Assembly (NCBI RefSeq): GCF_000019725.1
Contig: NC_010505.1
Coordinates: 930,001-994,000, forward strand
Origin: Methylobacterium radiotolerans JCM 2831
Lineage (GTDB): Bacteria > Pseudomonadota > Alphaproteobacteria > Rhizobiales > Beijerinckiaceae
Length of the DNA: 64,000 bases
Direction: 5' to 3'
A program made the translations under genes and the position numbers. Position 1 is the first letter of the stretch. Each line of letters begins with the position of its first letter. Of the stretch, positions 1 through 8,182 are shown one piece after another. The notes beneath the pieces were generated by a model. It was not told where the DNA came from and searched no databases. It saw nothing but the letters and a program-made list of their open reading frames with translations.

Positions 1-922
1 CGAGGCGGACGCGCAGCACCCGCACGCCCGCCGCGAAGGCCCGAGGCAGGCGCACCGCGTCCTTCTCGGTGGTGACGAGCTCGGCGTCGAGGCGCCGGGC
101 CGCCTCGGCAAGGGCCGCCAGCTCGCGCGCCCGGTAGGGATGATGGTCGGGGTAGGGGCGCGTCCCGACGATCACCGCCCCCGCCTCGGCCAGGGTCGCG
201 TAGAATTTCTCCGGGCGGCCGATCCCCGCGAAGGCGAGGCAGCGGCGGCCGGCCAGATCGTCCGCCTCACGGACGAGGCGCGCCCCGTGGACCGGGAGGC
301 CGCGCCGCTCGGCCGCCCGGGCGACCGCGTCGCCTCCGGCCCCGTTCCCGATCACGATCAGGCCGCCGACATGCGGCCATTGCCGGGCGAGCGGCGCGCG
401 CAGCGGCCCCGCGGGGAACGGCAGGCCGTTGCCGAGGCCGGCGGGGCCGTCGACCACCGCGAGGCTGAGGTCCTTCGCGAGGCTCGGGTTCTGGAGGCCG
501 TCATCCATCACGATGACGTCGGCGCCGAGGCTCCGGCACAGGGCGGCCCCGGCCGGGCGGTCGCGGGCGACGACCGCGGGGGCGCGGCGGGCGAGGAGCA
601 GCGGCTCGTCGCCGACCTCGGCGGCGGCGTGGTGCGCGGGATCGACCCGCACCGGACCCGCGAGCCGGCCGCCGTATCCGCGCGACAGGAAGGCCGGCGC
701 GGCGCCGAGCTCGGCGACGAGGGCCGCCACCGCCAGGGCGGCCGGCGTCTTGCCGGCACCGCCGAGGGTGAAGTTGCCCAGGCACAGGACCGGGCAGCCG
801 GCCCGCGCGCCGGGTCGGTCCATCCGTCGCGCCGCCAGCGCCCCGTAGACCGCGCCGAGCGGCCCCAGCCCGCGCGCGGCCGGGTGGTCCGGCCCCGCGG
901 CCCAGAAGGCCGGCGGTCGCAT
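1..922 (-). CDS. lpxK: Tetraacyldisaccharide 4'-kinase LpxK (3' end beyond window)
   Basis: Transfers the gamma-phosphate of ATP to the 4' position of the tetraacyldisaccharide 1-phosphate intermediate of lipid A at the inner face of the cytoplasmic membrane. About 307 residues are visible; the family is usually 320-345, so only the C-terminus is missing. A Walker A loop lies near residues 48-59 (GNFTLGGAGKT), and the MDDGLQNPSL segment typical of LpxK follows. The ATG at 922 shares one base with the TGA of waaA (TGATG), so translation is probably coupled. The acyltransferase-waaA-lpxK order is usual in Hyphomicrobiales. Confidence 0.93.
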   Translation of the reverse strand, partial: MRPPAFWAAGPDHPAARGLGPLGAVYGALAARRMDRPGARAGCPVLCLGNFTLGGAGKTPAALAVAALVAELGAAPAFLSRGYGGRLAGPVRVDPAHHAAAEVGDEPLLLARRAPAVVARDRPAGAALCRSLGADVIVMDDGLQNPSLAKDLSLAVVDGPAGLGNGLPFPAGPLRAPLARQWPHVGGLIVIGNGAGGDAVARAAERRGLPVHGARLVREADDLAGRRCLAFAGIGRPEKFYATLAEAGAVIVGTRPYPDHHPYRARELAALAEAARRLDAELVTTEKDAVRLPRAFAAGVRVLRVRL

Positions 923-2238
923 CAGGCCCGCGCGAGCGGGCGCGCGGGGCTGCCGCGGTCGAGGCGCTGGAGCTTCATCTGCGCCACGAACGGGTCGAGG
1001 ACCGCGAGCGTGCGCGCCACCGCCCCCTCGAACGGCTCCAGGGCGCGCTGCCCGGCGCGGGCCATGTCGGCGAGGCGCTGCCGGTCACCGAGAAGTTCGG
1101 CGGCGACCGCCGCCAGCTCGACGCCGTCGCGCACCGGCACGGCGCCGCCGGCGCGGTCGAGGGCCTGGTAGATCACGCCGAAATTCTCGGTGTGCGGCCC
1201 GTGCAGCACCGCTGATTCGAGACGCAGCGGCTCGATCGGGTTCTGGCCGCCCCGCGGGACCAGGGAGCCGCCGAGGAACACCAGGGGGCTGAGGCGGTAG
1301 AACAGGCCCAGCTCGCCGATCGTGTCGGCGACGTAGACCTCGATCGAGGGATGGGGCCGCCCGCCGGTGGACCGCAGCGCGCTGCGCAGGCCGACGGCGT
1401 TCGCGCAGGCGACGGCCTCGCCGCCCCGCGCCGGGTGGCGCGGGGCGATGATGGTCAGGAGCTGGGGAAACTGCGCCTTCAGCATCGCGTGCGCGTAGGC
1501 GACCATGGCCTCCTCGCCGGGATGCGTGCTCGCCGCGACCCAGACCGGCCGGCCGGCCACCATGGATCCCAGATAGGCGAGCTGCTGCGCGTCGGCCGGC
1601 GGCACCGACGCGTCGAACTTGAGGTTGCCGGCGATGCTCACGCGCGGCGCGCCGAGCTTGGCGAAGCGCTCGCCGTCCTCCTGGGTCTGCGTGAGGCAGA
1701 TCGCGATCCGCGCCAGGAGCGCCTTCGCGGTGCGCGGGCAGCGCTCCCAGCCCCGGAACGAGCGCTCCGACATGCGCCCGTTGACCAGGATCAGCGGGAT
1801 CTCGCGCTCGTCGAGCGCCAGGATCGTGTTCGGCCAGATCTCCGACTCGGCGATCACCGCGAGGTCCGGCTGCCAGTGATCGAGGAACCGTCCGACCCAG
1901 CGCGGCGCGTCCAGGGGCATGTACTGGTGCACCGCGCCCGGGGGCAGCCGGCCGCCGACCAGCTCGGCGGCCGCGCGCGTGCCGGTGGTGACGAGGACCG
2001 AGAAGCCGCGGGCGATCATGCCCTCGACGAGCCCGATCAACGACAGGGCCTCGCCCACGCTGGCGCCGTGCATCCAGGCGAGCGGCCCGACCGGCCGGGC
2101 CCGCCCCGGCAGGCCCCGCCGCTCCGGCAGCCGGCGCGGATCCTCCTTGCCGCGCTGCGCGCGCCACGCGAGCAGACCGGTCAGCGCCGGCTCGCCGATG
2201 CGCAGGCCGGCCCGGTAGGCCTGCAGCGGCAGGGTCAC
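922..2238 (-). CDS. waaA: 3-deoxy-D-manno-octulosonic acid (Kdo) transferase
   Basis: Adds Kdo from CMP-Kdo to lipid IVA, the first step of LPS core assembly, on the cytoplasmic side of the inner membrane. The 438 residues match the family length. The MHGASVGE motif with the presumed catalytic Glu near residue 63 and the AESEIWPN motif near 130-137 are clear; a GT-B C-terminal half contains GNLKFD and GGSLVPRGGQNPIEP. The frame stays open upstream, but the preceding gene stops at 2250, so I chose the GTG at 2238, with GAGG about 9 nt upstream. The gene overlaps lpxK by one base. Confidence 0.93.
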   Translation of the reverse strand: MTLPLQAYRAGLRIGEPALTGLLAWRAQRGKEDPRRLPERRGLPGRARPVGPLAWMHGASVGEALSLIGLVEGMIARGFSVLVTTGTRAAAELVGGRLPPGAVHQYMPLDAPRWVGRFLDHWQPDLAVIAESEIWPNTILALDEREIPLILVNGRMSERSFRGWERCPRTAKALLARIAICLTQTQEDGERFAKLGAPRVSIAGNLKFDASVPPADAQQLAYLGSMVAGRPVWVAASTHPGEEAMVAYAHAMLKAQFPQLLTIIAPRHPARGGEAVACANAVGLRSALRSTGGRPHPSIEVYVADTIGELGLFYRLSPLVFLGGSLVPRGGQNPIEPLRLESAVLHGPHTENFGVIYQALDRAGGAVPVRDGVELAAVAAELLGDRQRLADMARAGQRALEPFEGAVARTLAVLDPFVAQMKLQRLDRGSPARPLARA

Positions 2239-2249
2239 GGAGGGGCGCC

Positions 2250-3035
2250 TCACGCGAGGTCTCCCACCGGCGCGCGCCGCGTCTCGGGGAGCGGGTCGCG
2301 GTAGAGCGCCGCCCGGTCGGCGCGCCCGACGAGCGCGTAGGCGCGGGCGTGGACCCGGTTCATCTCGGCCTCGACGAAGCGGCGGAGCGCCTCGAACGCC
2401 TCGCCCTCGCTGTCCCGCGGGACGTAGATCGGGTCGCCCAGCACGATCGCGCCGCGGCCGAAGGGCAGCCCGAGGCAGGCCCGGTCCCACGAGTTGAAGC
2501 GCAGGTGCCGGCTCGTCACCACGGCCGCCGGGACGATCGGCCGGCCGGAGAAGCGCGCGAGGGTGAGGATCCCGGCGTCGCACCGGCGCGAGACCTTCGG
2601 CACGTCGGCGCTGAACGCCACGGATTCGCCGGCCTTCAGGGCCCGCAGCATCGCCCGCAGGCCCTCCGCGCCGCCCTTGGCGCGCTGATCGGTGGCGCGC
2701 CCGCGGCCGCGGGCGCCGGAGGCGCGCATGACGCGGACGCCGAATCGCTCCAGCGCGATGGTGTTGATGTTCCCGTCCTGGTTCCGCGAGATGATCGTCG
2801 CGACGCGGTCGCCCGGCCGGCGCAGGAGCGGCATCATGATGTGCTGGCCGTGCCACATGCCGAGGATCAGCGGCGTGCGCGCGTCGATCCACCCGTCCGC
2901 CGCGCCCGCGGGCGCCTCGCCCGCGTGGATCTCGAAGCGGTTGGTGAGGCGCACGAGCCGCAGATAGGCCGCCGCGAGGCGGCCGAGGAGGCGCTGCACG
3001 GGCGGGTTACGGAGGAGACGCTTACCGAGGCTCAT
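2250..3035 (-). CDS. DUF374 lysophospholipid acyltransferase-family protein
   Basis: A 261-residue protein of the DUF374/LPLAT group often encoded directly before waaA in rhizobia and relatives. It has a WHGQH segment near residues 82-86, corresponding to the HX4D-type acyltransferase active site, and a later SADVPKVSRRCDAG segment typical of DUF374. The role is probably fatty-acyl transfer to lipid A or a related lipid; the exact acceptor is inferred only from context. The ATG at 3035 fits the conserved N-terminus; an in-frame ATG at 3218 would add 61 residues that do not resemble the family. It ends 11 bp before waaA and probably heads the operon. Confidence 0.85.
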   Translation of the reverse strand: MSLGKRLLRNPPVQRLLGRLAAAYLRLVRLTNRFEIHAGEAPAGAADGWIDARTPLILGMWHGQHIMMPLLRRPGDRVATIISRNQDGNINTIALERFGVRVMRASGARGRGRATDQRAKGGAEGLRAMLRALKAGESVAFSADVPKVSRRCDAGILTLARFSGRPIVPAAVVTSRHLRFNSWDRACLGLPFGRGAIVLGDPIYVPRDSEGEAFEALRRFVEAEMNRVHARAYALVGRADRAALYRDPLPETRRAPVGDLA

Positions 3036-3232
3036 GTCACGCTTGGGTCGGGCCGGCGCGCCGCCGCCCGATCGGGTCCGGATCGAATTCGACCGCGCAT
3101 GGTCTAGCCCCCGCTCCGGAGACGAGACAATCGGCCTCGTCCACAACCACACGGATAGGCCGCCGGGATCGGCGGGCATCCCGGCGCCGCGGATGCTCCC
3201 GCGGCGCGGCGAAAACACGGCAGCGCTCCTTG

Positions 3233-3249
3233 TTTAGATCAATTCCAGA
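3233..3249 (+). promoter_or_regulatory. Candidate Irr (iron control element) box
   Basis: TTTAGAT-CAA-TTCCAGA matches 11 of 14 specified positions of the rhizobial ICE motif TTTAGAA-N3-TTCTAAA bound by the iron regulator Irr. It lies 37 bp before the iron-transporter-like gene at 3286. A second inverted repeat, ATTCCA-N10-TGGAAT (3242-3263), overlaps it. Irr repression of the related mbfA gene is known in Bradyrhizobium and Agrobacterium; regulation here is inference. Confidence 0.45.
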
Positions 3250-3285
3250 GTATAGATTGGAATGGATCAAAAGAAGGAGCTTCCC

Positions 3286-3822
3286 ATGGCTGCCGCTCTC
3301 AACAGCGCTGCCGAACTGCACGCCGAAGCGCGCCGCGCCTTCGTGCTGCGCTACGTTCAGCCCGGCCTCGCCGGCCTGATCGACGGCTCGGTCTCGACCC
3401 TCGCGCCGATCTTCGCGGCGGCGTTCGCCACGGGTCACAACGGCGCGACCTTCCTGGTGGGGCTCGCGGCCTCGGTCGGCGCCGGCATCAGCATGGGGTT
3501 CACCGAGGCCCTGTCGGACGACGGCGCCGTCACGGGCCGCGGCGACCCGTGGCTGCGCGGCCTGGTCTGCGGGGCGATGACAACCCTCGGCGGCCTCGGC
3601 CACACGCTGCCCTACGCGATCCCCGACACGCTCCCGGCCGGCTGGCCGAACCCGTTCGTCCTGGCGACGAGCCTCGCGATCCTGGTGGTGATCGTGGAAC
3701 TCGCCGTCATCGCGGCGATCCGCACGCGCTTCATGGCGACGCCGTTCTGGCGCGCGGCCCTGCAGGTCATGCTCGGCGGCGCGCTGGTGCTGGTCGTCGG
3801 GATGCTGATCGGAAGCGCTTGA
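3286..3822 (+). CDS. VIT1/CCC1-family (MbfA C-terminal-like) iron transporter
   Basis: A 178-residue membrane protein matching the VIT1/CCC1 fold found as the C-terminal half of the iron exporter MbfA. The N-terminal ferritin-like domain of MbfA is absent, so this is a stand-alone transporter domain. The sequence begins with a charged amphipathic stretch (AELHAEARRAFVLRYVQPGLAGLIDG) and has about five hydrophobic segments, with acidic residues in GFTEALSDD and VVIVELAV. An AGAAGGAG ribosome site (3272-3279) sits 6 nt before the ATG at 3286, so I prefer it over the ATG at 3262. A candidate Irr box upstream supports a role in iron or manganese handling. Confidence 0.75.
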   Translation: MAAALNSAAELHAEARRAFVLRYVQPGLAGLIDGSVSTLAPIFAAAFATGHNGATFLVGLAASVGAGISMGFTEALSDDGAVTGRGDPWLRGLVCGAMTTLGGLGHTLPYAIPDTLPAGWPNPFVLATSLAILVVIVELAVIAAIRTRFMATPFWRAALQVMLGGALVLVVGMLIGSA

Positions 3823-3883
3823 CGGGACGCGCCGCGCCCGCGATGCGGGGCGCCTTTCCCCGTGTCGAGGGTGACCACCGGCG

Positions 3884-4807
3884 TTGACCTTCCGCCTCGC
3901 CCATCTCAGCGACCCGCATGTCGGCCCCCTCGGCCGGGTGCGCCTCCGCCAGCTCATCGGCAAGCGCGCCACCGGCTACGCCAACTGGCGGCGCGGGCGC
4001 TCGCGCAGCCACGACATGACCGTGCTGGAGGCGCTGGTCACCGACCTGAAGGCGCAGGGCGCCGGGCACGTGGCCTGTACGGGCGACCTGTGCAACATCG
4101 GCCTGCCCAGCGAGTGGGAGACCGCCCGCACCTTCCTGGAGGCTCTGGGCTCCCCCGAGGCGGTGAGCTTCGTGCCGGGCAACCACGACGCCTATGTCCG
4201 CGGCTCCCTGGAGGGCCTGCTCGCCGCCTGCGGCCGCTACACGGGGGACGATTCGGGCTCGTGGGGCCACTTCCCGTACCTGCGGCGGCGCGGGCCCCTG
4301 GCCCTGGTCGGCCTGTCCAGCGCGATCCCGACGAAGCCCTTCGTGGCGACCGGCCGCCTCGGCGCGTCGCAGCTCGCCGCGGCCGAGACCCTGCTCCGCG
4401 CCCTGGCCACCGAGCCCGGTCGGCCGTTCCGGGTGGTGATGATCCACCATCCGCCGCAGCCCGGCGGAGCCTCGCCGGGGCGCGAGCTCAAGGACGCGGC
4501 GGCGTTCACCGCGATGGTCGGGCGGGCCGGCGCGGACCTGATCCTGCACGGTCACAATCACGTCACCAGCACCGCCCGGATCGCGGGGCCGGACGGGCGG
4601 ACCGTTCCGGTCATCGGCGCCCCCTCCGCCTCGGCGCGCCCGGACGGGCACGGGGCGATCGCGTCGCGCCGGGCGTCCTACCTGCTGTTCGAGATCGGCC
4701 GGGCGGAACAGGGATACGCGGTCACGGCCCGCCGGCGGGGCCTCGACGCGTCGGGCACCGTGACCGACCTCGGCACGCTGGACCTCGACGCGCCGGATCG
4801 CGCCTGA
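3884..4807 (+). CDS. Calcineurin-like metallophosphoesterase
   Basis: A 307-residue binuclear-metal phosphoesterase. Motifs occur in order: D10-x-H12 (LSDPHVG), GD at 67-68, GNHD at 99-102, MIHH later on, and a final HGHNH. This arrangement resembles class III cyclic nucleotide phosphodiesterases and related enzymes, but the substrate cannot be told from sequence. No signal peptide or membrane segment is visible, so it is probably cytoplasmic. The start is a TTG at 3884, needed to keep the first D-x-H motif near the N-terminus; a GAGGG lies 13 nt before it. It follows the iron transporter by 61 bp. Confidence 0.82.
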   Translation: MTFRLAHLSDPHVGPLGRVRLRQLIGKRATGYANWRRGRSRSHDMTVLEALVTDLKAQGAGHVACTGDLCNIGLPSEWETARTFLEALGSPEAVSFVPGNHDAYVRGSLEGLLAACGRYTGDDSGSWGHFPYLRRRGPLALVGLSSAIPTKPFVATGRLGASQLAAAETLLRALATEPGRPFRVVMIHHPPQPGGASPGRELKDAAAFTAMVGRAGADLILHGHNHVTSTARIAGPDGRTVPVIGAPSASARPDGHGAIASRRASYLLFEIGRAEQGYAVTARRRGLDASGTVTDLGTLDLDAPDRA

Positions 4808-4870
4808 GGGCGCGACCCGGCGCGGCCGCGATCACGGCCGTGCCGGGTCAATGTTCAGCACGGATGCGGT

Positions 4871-5032
4871 TCAGATGCCGGCGACCGCGAGGTCGGCGCG
4901 CTGCTGTCGGCTGAGACTTGCTTCGTAGCGCTCGGCCTGGAGGCGGGTGAGACCGCATATCAACGCGAGTGTCCCGCGATACACGGTATAGGTGCCGTCG
5001 TGAGTCGGCCTGACGCGAATCACCTCTGCCAT
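4871..5032 (-). CDS. Small hypothetical protein (53 aa)
   Basis: A short reading frame encodes a protein beginning MAEVIRVRPTHDGTYTVYRG and ending in a basic helix-rich stretch (RLQAERYEASLSRQQRADL). The composition and third-position GC bias look coding, and the frame has an ATG and a TGA. The ribosome site is weak. The N-terminal half could form a small beta sheet. I recognise no family. A GGAAC-N18-CGTT sequence on the same strand (5116-5142) is one base too long for a standard EcfG promoter. Confidence 0.5.
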   Translation of the reverse strand: MAEVIRVRPTHDGTYTVYRGTLALICGLTRLQAERYEASLSRQQRADLAVAGI

Positions 5033-5351
5033 GGGAGCCTGCCTTATGCTGGAGGTTGCCTGCTTTCGTCTGAGGAAATCGTCCCTTCTCGCTGGATTGG
5101 CCGGTCGAACGCGCGAACGAGGGCGAGGTTATCAGTCGTTCCGAGGGTGGCAAGGGTCGTATACGTCGAAATGCTTAGGCCCTTCCGCTGCAATGCGGCA
5201 AAGCCTTGGCCGGGCTCGCGATCCGCGGATGCGCAAAAAAGCGGCCGGCGTCTTGCATTTTGAATATGCTGCGCGCGCCGGCCGAGAGCCGCTCGGGCGG
5301 TGCGAATCGTAGGATGGATCCCGCCCGTCCGGGCGCGCGAAAGGAACACCC
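5033..5351. other. Intergenic region with AT-rich element and hairpin
   Basis: No convincing gene lies here. The stretch contains a perfect 8-bp inverted repeat, GGCCGGCG (5243-5250) and CGCCGGCC (5276-5283), enclosing the AT-rich sequence GCATTTTGAATATGC (5255-5269), itself an imperfect palindrome. It is probably the promoter and operator region of the amidase gene at 5352 and of the leftward small gene. Confidence 0.4.
5255..5269. promoter_or_regulatory. AT-rich palindromic candidate operator
   Basis: GCATTTTGAATATGC pairs with itself at 12 of 14 non-central positions. Its first eight bases recur at 13645, in the promoter region of the binding-protein gene of the same catabolic cluster. 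A GntR-type regulator is possible, but none is encoded nearby. Confidence 0.3.
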
Positions 5352-6746
5352 ATGCAGCTCTGGCGTCTCACGGCGACCGACCTCGCGGCCCTGATCCGCT
5401 CCGGCCAGGTCTCGGCCCGGGAGGCCGCGCGGGACGCCCTCGACCGGCTCGACGCCGTCAACGGGCGCATCAACGCCGTGGTCGAGCATCGCCCCGAGGA
5501 CGTGCTGGCGCAGGCGGAGGCGGTGGACGCCGCCCGCGCGCGCGGCGAGGCCCCCGGGCCGCTGGCGGGCGTACCGGTCACCATCAAGGTCAACGCCGAC
5601 CAGCGCGGCTTCGCGACGACGAACGGCCTGCGCCTCCAGCGCGACCTCGTGGCGACGGACGACAACCCCGTCGTCGCCAACCTGCGCCGGGCCGGCGCCG
5701 TGCTGCTCGGGCGGACCAACACGCCGGCCTTCTCGCTCCGCTGGTTCACCACCAACCAGCTCCACGGGGACACCAAGAACCCCCGCGACCCGGCGCTGAC
5801 GCCCGGCGGCTCCTCCGGGGGCGCCGGCGCCGCGGTGGCGGCCGGGATCGGGGCGATCGCGCACGGCACCGACATCGCCGGCTCGGTGCGCTACCCGGCC
5901 TACGCCTGCGGGGTGCACGGGCTGCGCCCGAGCCTGGGCCGGATCCCGGCCTGGAACGCGTCCTCGCCCGAGCGCGGCATCGGCCCCCAGCTGATGGCGG
6001 TCTCCGGCCCGCTCGCCCGCAGCATCGCCGATGTGCGCCTCGGCCTCGAGGTCATGGCGGCGCCCGACCCGCGCGACCCGTGGTGGGTGCCGGCACCGCT
6101 GGACGGGCCGCCGGTCGCGCGCAAGGTCGCCCTCTGCGTGCGGCCCGGGGGCCTCGCCACCGCACCGGAGGTCGAGACCGCCCTGCGCGAGGCCGCGCGG
6201 CGCCTCGTCGAGGCCGGGTGGGCGGTCACCGAGATCGCCGATACCCCGCCGATCCGGGAGGCCAGCGAACTCCAGCTCCAGCTCTGGCTCGGCGACGGCT
6301 ACGCGGCGGTCCGGGCCGCGGCCGAGCGGGAAGGGGATCCGGCGGCGATCGGTCTCCTGGAGAGCTTCCGGCCGCGGGCCGAGGCGATGGCGCCCGACGC
6401 CATCGCGCGGGCGCTGACGCGGCGCGCGACGCTGGCGCGGGAATGGGCGCTGTTCCTCGCCGAGAACCCCGTGCTACTGGTCCCGGTGTCGGGCGAGCTG
6501 CCCTTCCCGGACGGGCTCGACCGCACCGGCGATGCCGGGATCGCCCGGGCCTTCGAGGCGAACCTGCTGCAGGTCGGGCTGGCGCCGATCGGCGTCCCGG
6601 CGCTCACGGTGACGACCGGCCTCGTCGGGCGCACGCCCGTCGGCGTCCAGCTGGTCGCGGCCCGCTACCGCGAAGACCTCTGCCTCGCGGCCGGCGCGGC
6701 GATCGAGGCCGGCGGCGTGCCGGAGATGCCGGTCGACCCGGCCTGA
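5352..6746 (+). CDS. Amidase-signature family hydrolase
   Basis: A 464-residue member of the amidase signature family, which hydrolyses carboxamides through a Ser-cisSer-Lys triad. Here the triad reads as K79 (VPVTIKV), S155 in PGGSSGG and nucleophile S178 in GTDIAGSVR. The second Gly of the usual DTGGS motif is Ala, a mild departure. No signal peptide, so probably cytoplasmic. It resembles GatA-like hydrolases but no GatB/C gene is near, so tRNA transamidation is unlikely. It sits at the left edge of a cluster with another amidase at 15396 and three other amide hydrolases. Confidence 0.88.
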   Translation: MQLWRLTATDLAALIRSGQVSAREAARDALDRLDAVNGRINAVVEHRPEDVLAQAEAVDAARARGEAPGPLAGVPVTIKVNADQRGFATTNGLRLQRDLVATDDNPVVANLRRAGAVLLGRTNTPAFSLRWFTTNQLHGDTKNPRDPALTPGGSSGGAGAAVAAGIGAIAHGTDIAGSVRYPAYACGVHGLRPSLGRIPAWNASSPERGIGPQLMAVSGPLARSIADVRLGLEVMAAPDPRDPWWVPAPLDGPPVARKVALCVRPGGLATAPEVETALREAARRLVEAGWAVTEIADTPPIREASELQLQLWLGDGYAAVRAAAEREGDPAAIGLLESFRPRAEAMAPDAIARALTRRATLAREWALFLAENPVLLVPVSGELPFPDGLDRTGDAGIARAFEANLLQVGLAPIGVPALTVTTGLVGRTPVGVQLVAARYREDLCLAAGAAIEAGGVPEMPVDPA

Positions 6747-6793
6747 CGCGGAATCGCCTCCGCCGGAACCGAACCGTGGCTGCCCCGCTTTTA

Positions 6794-6806
6794 CAACCAT
6801 TGGTTG
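6794..6806. promoter_or_regulatory. Perfect short palindrome CAACCA-T-TGGTTG
   Basis: A 13-bp perfect inverted repeat, 13 bp before a small membrane-protein gene. Its size and spacing suit a dimeric repressor of TetR type, but no cognate regulator can be assigned. Confidence 0.25.
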
Positions 6807-6819
6807 CAGAGAGCGCGGC

Positions 6820-6996
6820 ATGGAGCGCGGCATGTCGATGATCGCCACCGGCGGGTGCCTCGGAAGCACCCTGACCTGTCTGCTGGCCTTGCCGTCGGGG
6901 CCGCTCCTCGCCCTGGCGGGCTTCTTCGGCGGCGGCACGGCCGGGGGGCTCCTGGGCGCGCTGGCGGTCGCGGCCCTCGGCCGGGGTCGCGCCTGA
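6820..6996 (+). CDS. Small Gly/Ala-rich membrane protein (58 aa)
   Basis: A 58-residue frame (54 if the ATG at 6832 is used) containing a long hydrophobic stretch, LLALPSGPLLALAGFFGGG, and then a second Gly/Ala-rich hydrophobic segment ending GRGRA. It looks like a two-helix membrane peptide with glycine-zipper character. It ends 17 bp before the stop of the convergent M20 gene. No clear ribosome site is visible, although the perfect palindrome at 6794 could be its operator. No family recognised. Confidence 0.45.
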   Translation: MERGMSMIATGGCLGSTLTCLLALPSGPLLALAGFFGGGTAGGLLGALAVAALGRGRA

Positions 6997-7013
6997 CCGC
7001 GGCGCGGCCGGGC

Positions 7014-8180
7014 TCACGCCCGGCCGGCGGCGCCGAGGCTGGCGAGCAGGGCCGCGAACAGCCGCGCCCGCCGCGGCAGGCTCTCGATCAGCACGTGCTC
7101 CTCCAGGGTGTGGTAGCCCTGGCCCAGAGGCCCGAGCCCGTCGAGGGTCGGGATGCCGTTGGCGCCGGTGAAGTTGCCGTCCGAGCCGCCGCCGGCGCTG
7201 CGATGCGGCAGGGGCTGCCCGAGCGCCTCGCTCAGCGCGCGCGCCCGCTCGTAGAGCGCCATGCAGCCGGCATCCGGCTCCCAGACCGGCCGGGTCACGC
7301 CCCGGGTCACGGTGAAGCGGACGCCGTCCTCCTCGCCCGACAGGGCCAGCATCCGCGCGACGCCGCGGTCGAGGTCGGCCTGCCGCTTCGCCATGCTGAG
7401 CGCCTGCCCGCGGCAGACGGTCGGGACGCAGTTCACCCACTGCCCGCCCGAGACGACCCCGGTCGAGACGGTGCAGTCGGCATCCGACAGCGCGTCGATG
7501 GCGAGGATCTTCCGCGCCATCGCGCGGATCGCCGAGCGCCCCTCGTGGGGCGAGGCGCCGGCGTGGCTCGGGCGGCCCAGGGCCTCGAGCTCGAAGCGGG
7601 CGATGGCGTAGCGCCCGGTGACGACCCCGTTCTCGGGCTGGCCGGGTTCGGGCACCAGCACGAAGGCGTGGCGGGCGGCCTCCGCCTCGATCAGGTCGCG
7701 GGTGGAGGGGCTGCCGACCTCCTCGTCGCCGGTGAACAGGACGGTCACCGGCAGCGGCGTCTCGATCCCGGCCGCCGCCAGGGCGCGGATCGCCGCCAGC
7801 GCGACGACGTTGCCGCCCTTCATGTCGAGGATGCCGGGACCGTAGGCGCGGTCGCCCTCGATCCGCCAGGGCAGGCTGCCGAGGGTGCCGACCGGATGCA
7901 CCGTGTCGAGGTGGCCGAGCACCAGGATGCCGGGCGCGTCGCGGTCCCGGTGCGGGAACCGGGCGCGGACGCAGTCGCTCAGGCCCATGCGGCCCGGGAT
8001 CGTCTCGACGGTGGCCCCGAGGAGCGCGAGATCGCGGGCGGCCACGCCCATCATGCGGTTGACCGCCGCCGCGTCGTGGGTCGGGCTCTCGCACAGGACC
8101 CAGGGCTCCAGGGTCGCGAGGATGTCGCGCGCGTCGAAGCGCAGGTCCGGGATCATCTCCGGGATCATCTCCGGGATCAT
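7014..8180 (-). CDS. M20-family zinc metallopeptidase (carboxypeptidase G2/ArgE-like)
   Basis: A 388-residue di-zinc amidohydrolase of the M20 clan. Metal and catalytic residues are visible: H90 and D92 in GHLDTVHP, D119 in LDMKGGN, E153/E154 in GDEEVGS, E178 in VPEPG, and a C-terminal His in GYHTLEEH. The protein probably removes a C-terminal or acyl amino acid from a small peptide or amide. It is the last gene of the leftward operon; its ATG at 8180 overlaps the upstream TGA (ATGA). Two further in-frame ATGs (8168, 8156) arise from a 12-bp tandem repeat, giving the odd N-terminus MIPEMIPEMIPD. Confidence 0.9.
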   Translation of the reverse strand: MIPEMIPEMIPDLRFDARDILATLEPWVLCESPTHDAAAVNRMMGVAARDLALLGATVETIPGRMGLSDCVRARFPHRDRDAPGILVLGHLDTVHPVGTLGSLPWRIEGDRAYGPGILDMKGGNVVALAAIRALAAAGIETPLPVTVLFTGDEEVGSPSTRDLIEAEAARHAFVLVPEPGQPENGVVTGRYAIARFELEALGRPSHAGASPHEGRSAIRAMARKILAIDALSDADCTVSTGVVSGGQWVNCVPTVCRGQALSMAKRQADLDRGVARMLALSGEEDGVRFTVTRGVTRPVWEPDAGCMALYERARALSEALGQPLPHRSAGGGSDGNFTGANGIPTLDGLGPLGQGYHTLEEHVLIESLPRRARLFAALLASLGAAGRA

Positions 8181-8182
8181 CG
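8147..8182. repeat. Three copies of a 12-bp tandem repeat at a start codon
   Basis: The unit CCGGGATCATCT occurs at 8147-8158, 8159-8170 and 8171-8182 (last copy differs at its final base). On the minus strand each copy supplies an ATG followed by ATCCCGGA, so the M20 peptidase gains three in-frame start codons. The array also contains the stop codon of the upstream M81 gene. Confidence 0.85.

Noticed and set aside
922..2892. Long 656-codon leftward frame covering waaA and part of the acyltransferase gene
   Set aside because: Only the part from 2238 resembles WaaA; the upstream part is an out-of-frame shadow of the acyltransferase gene.
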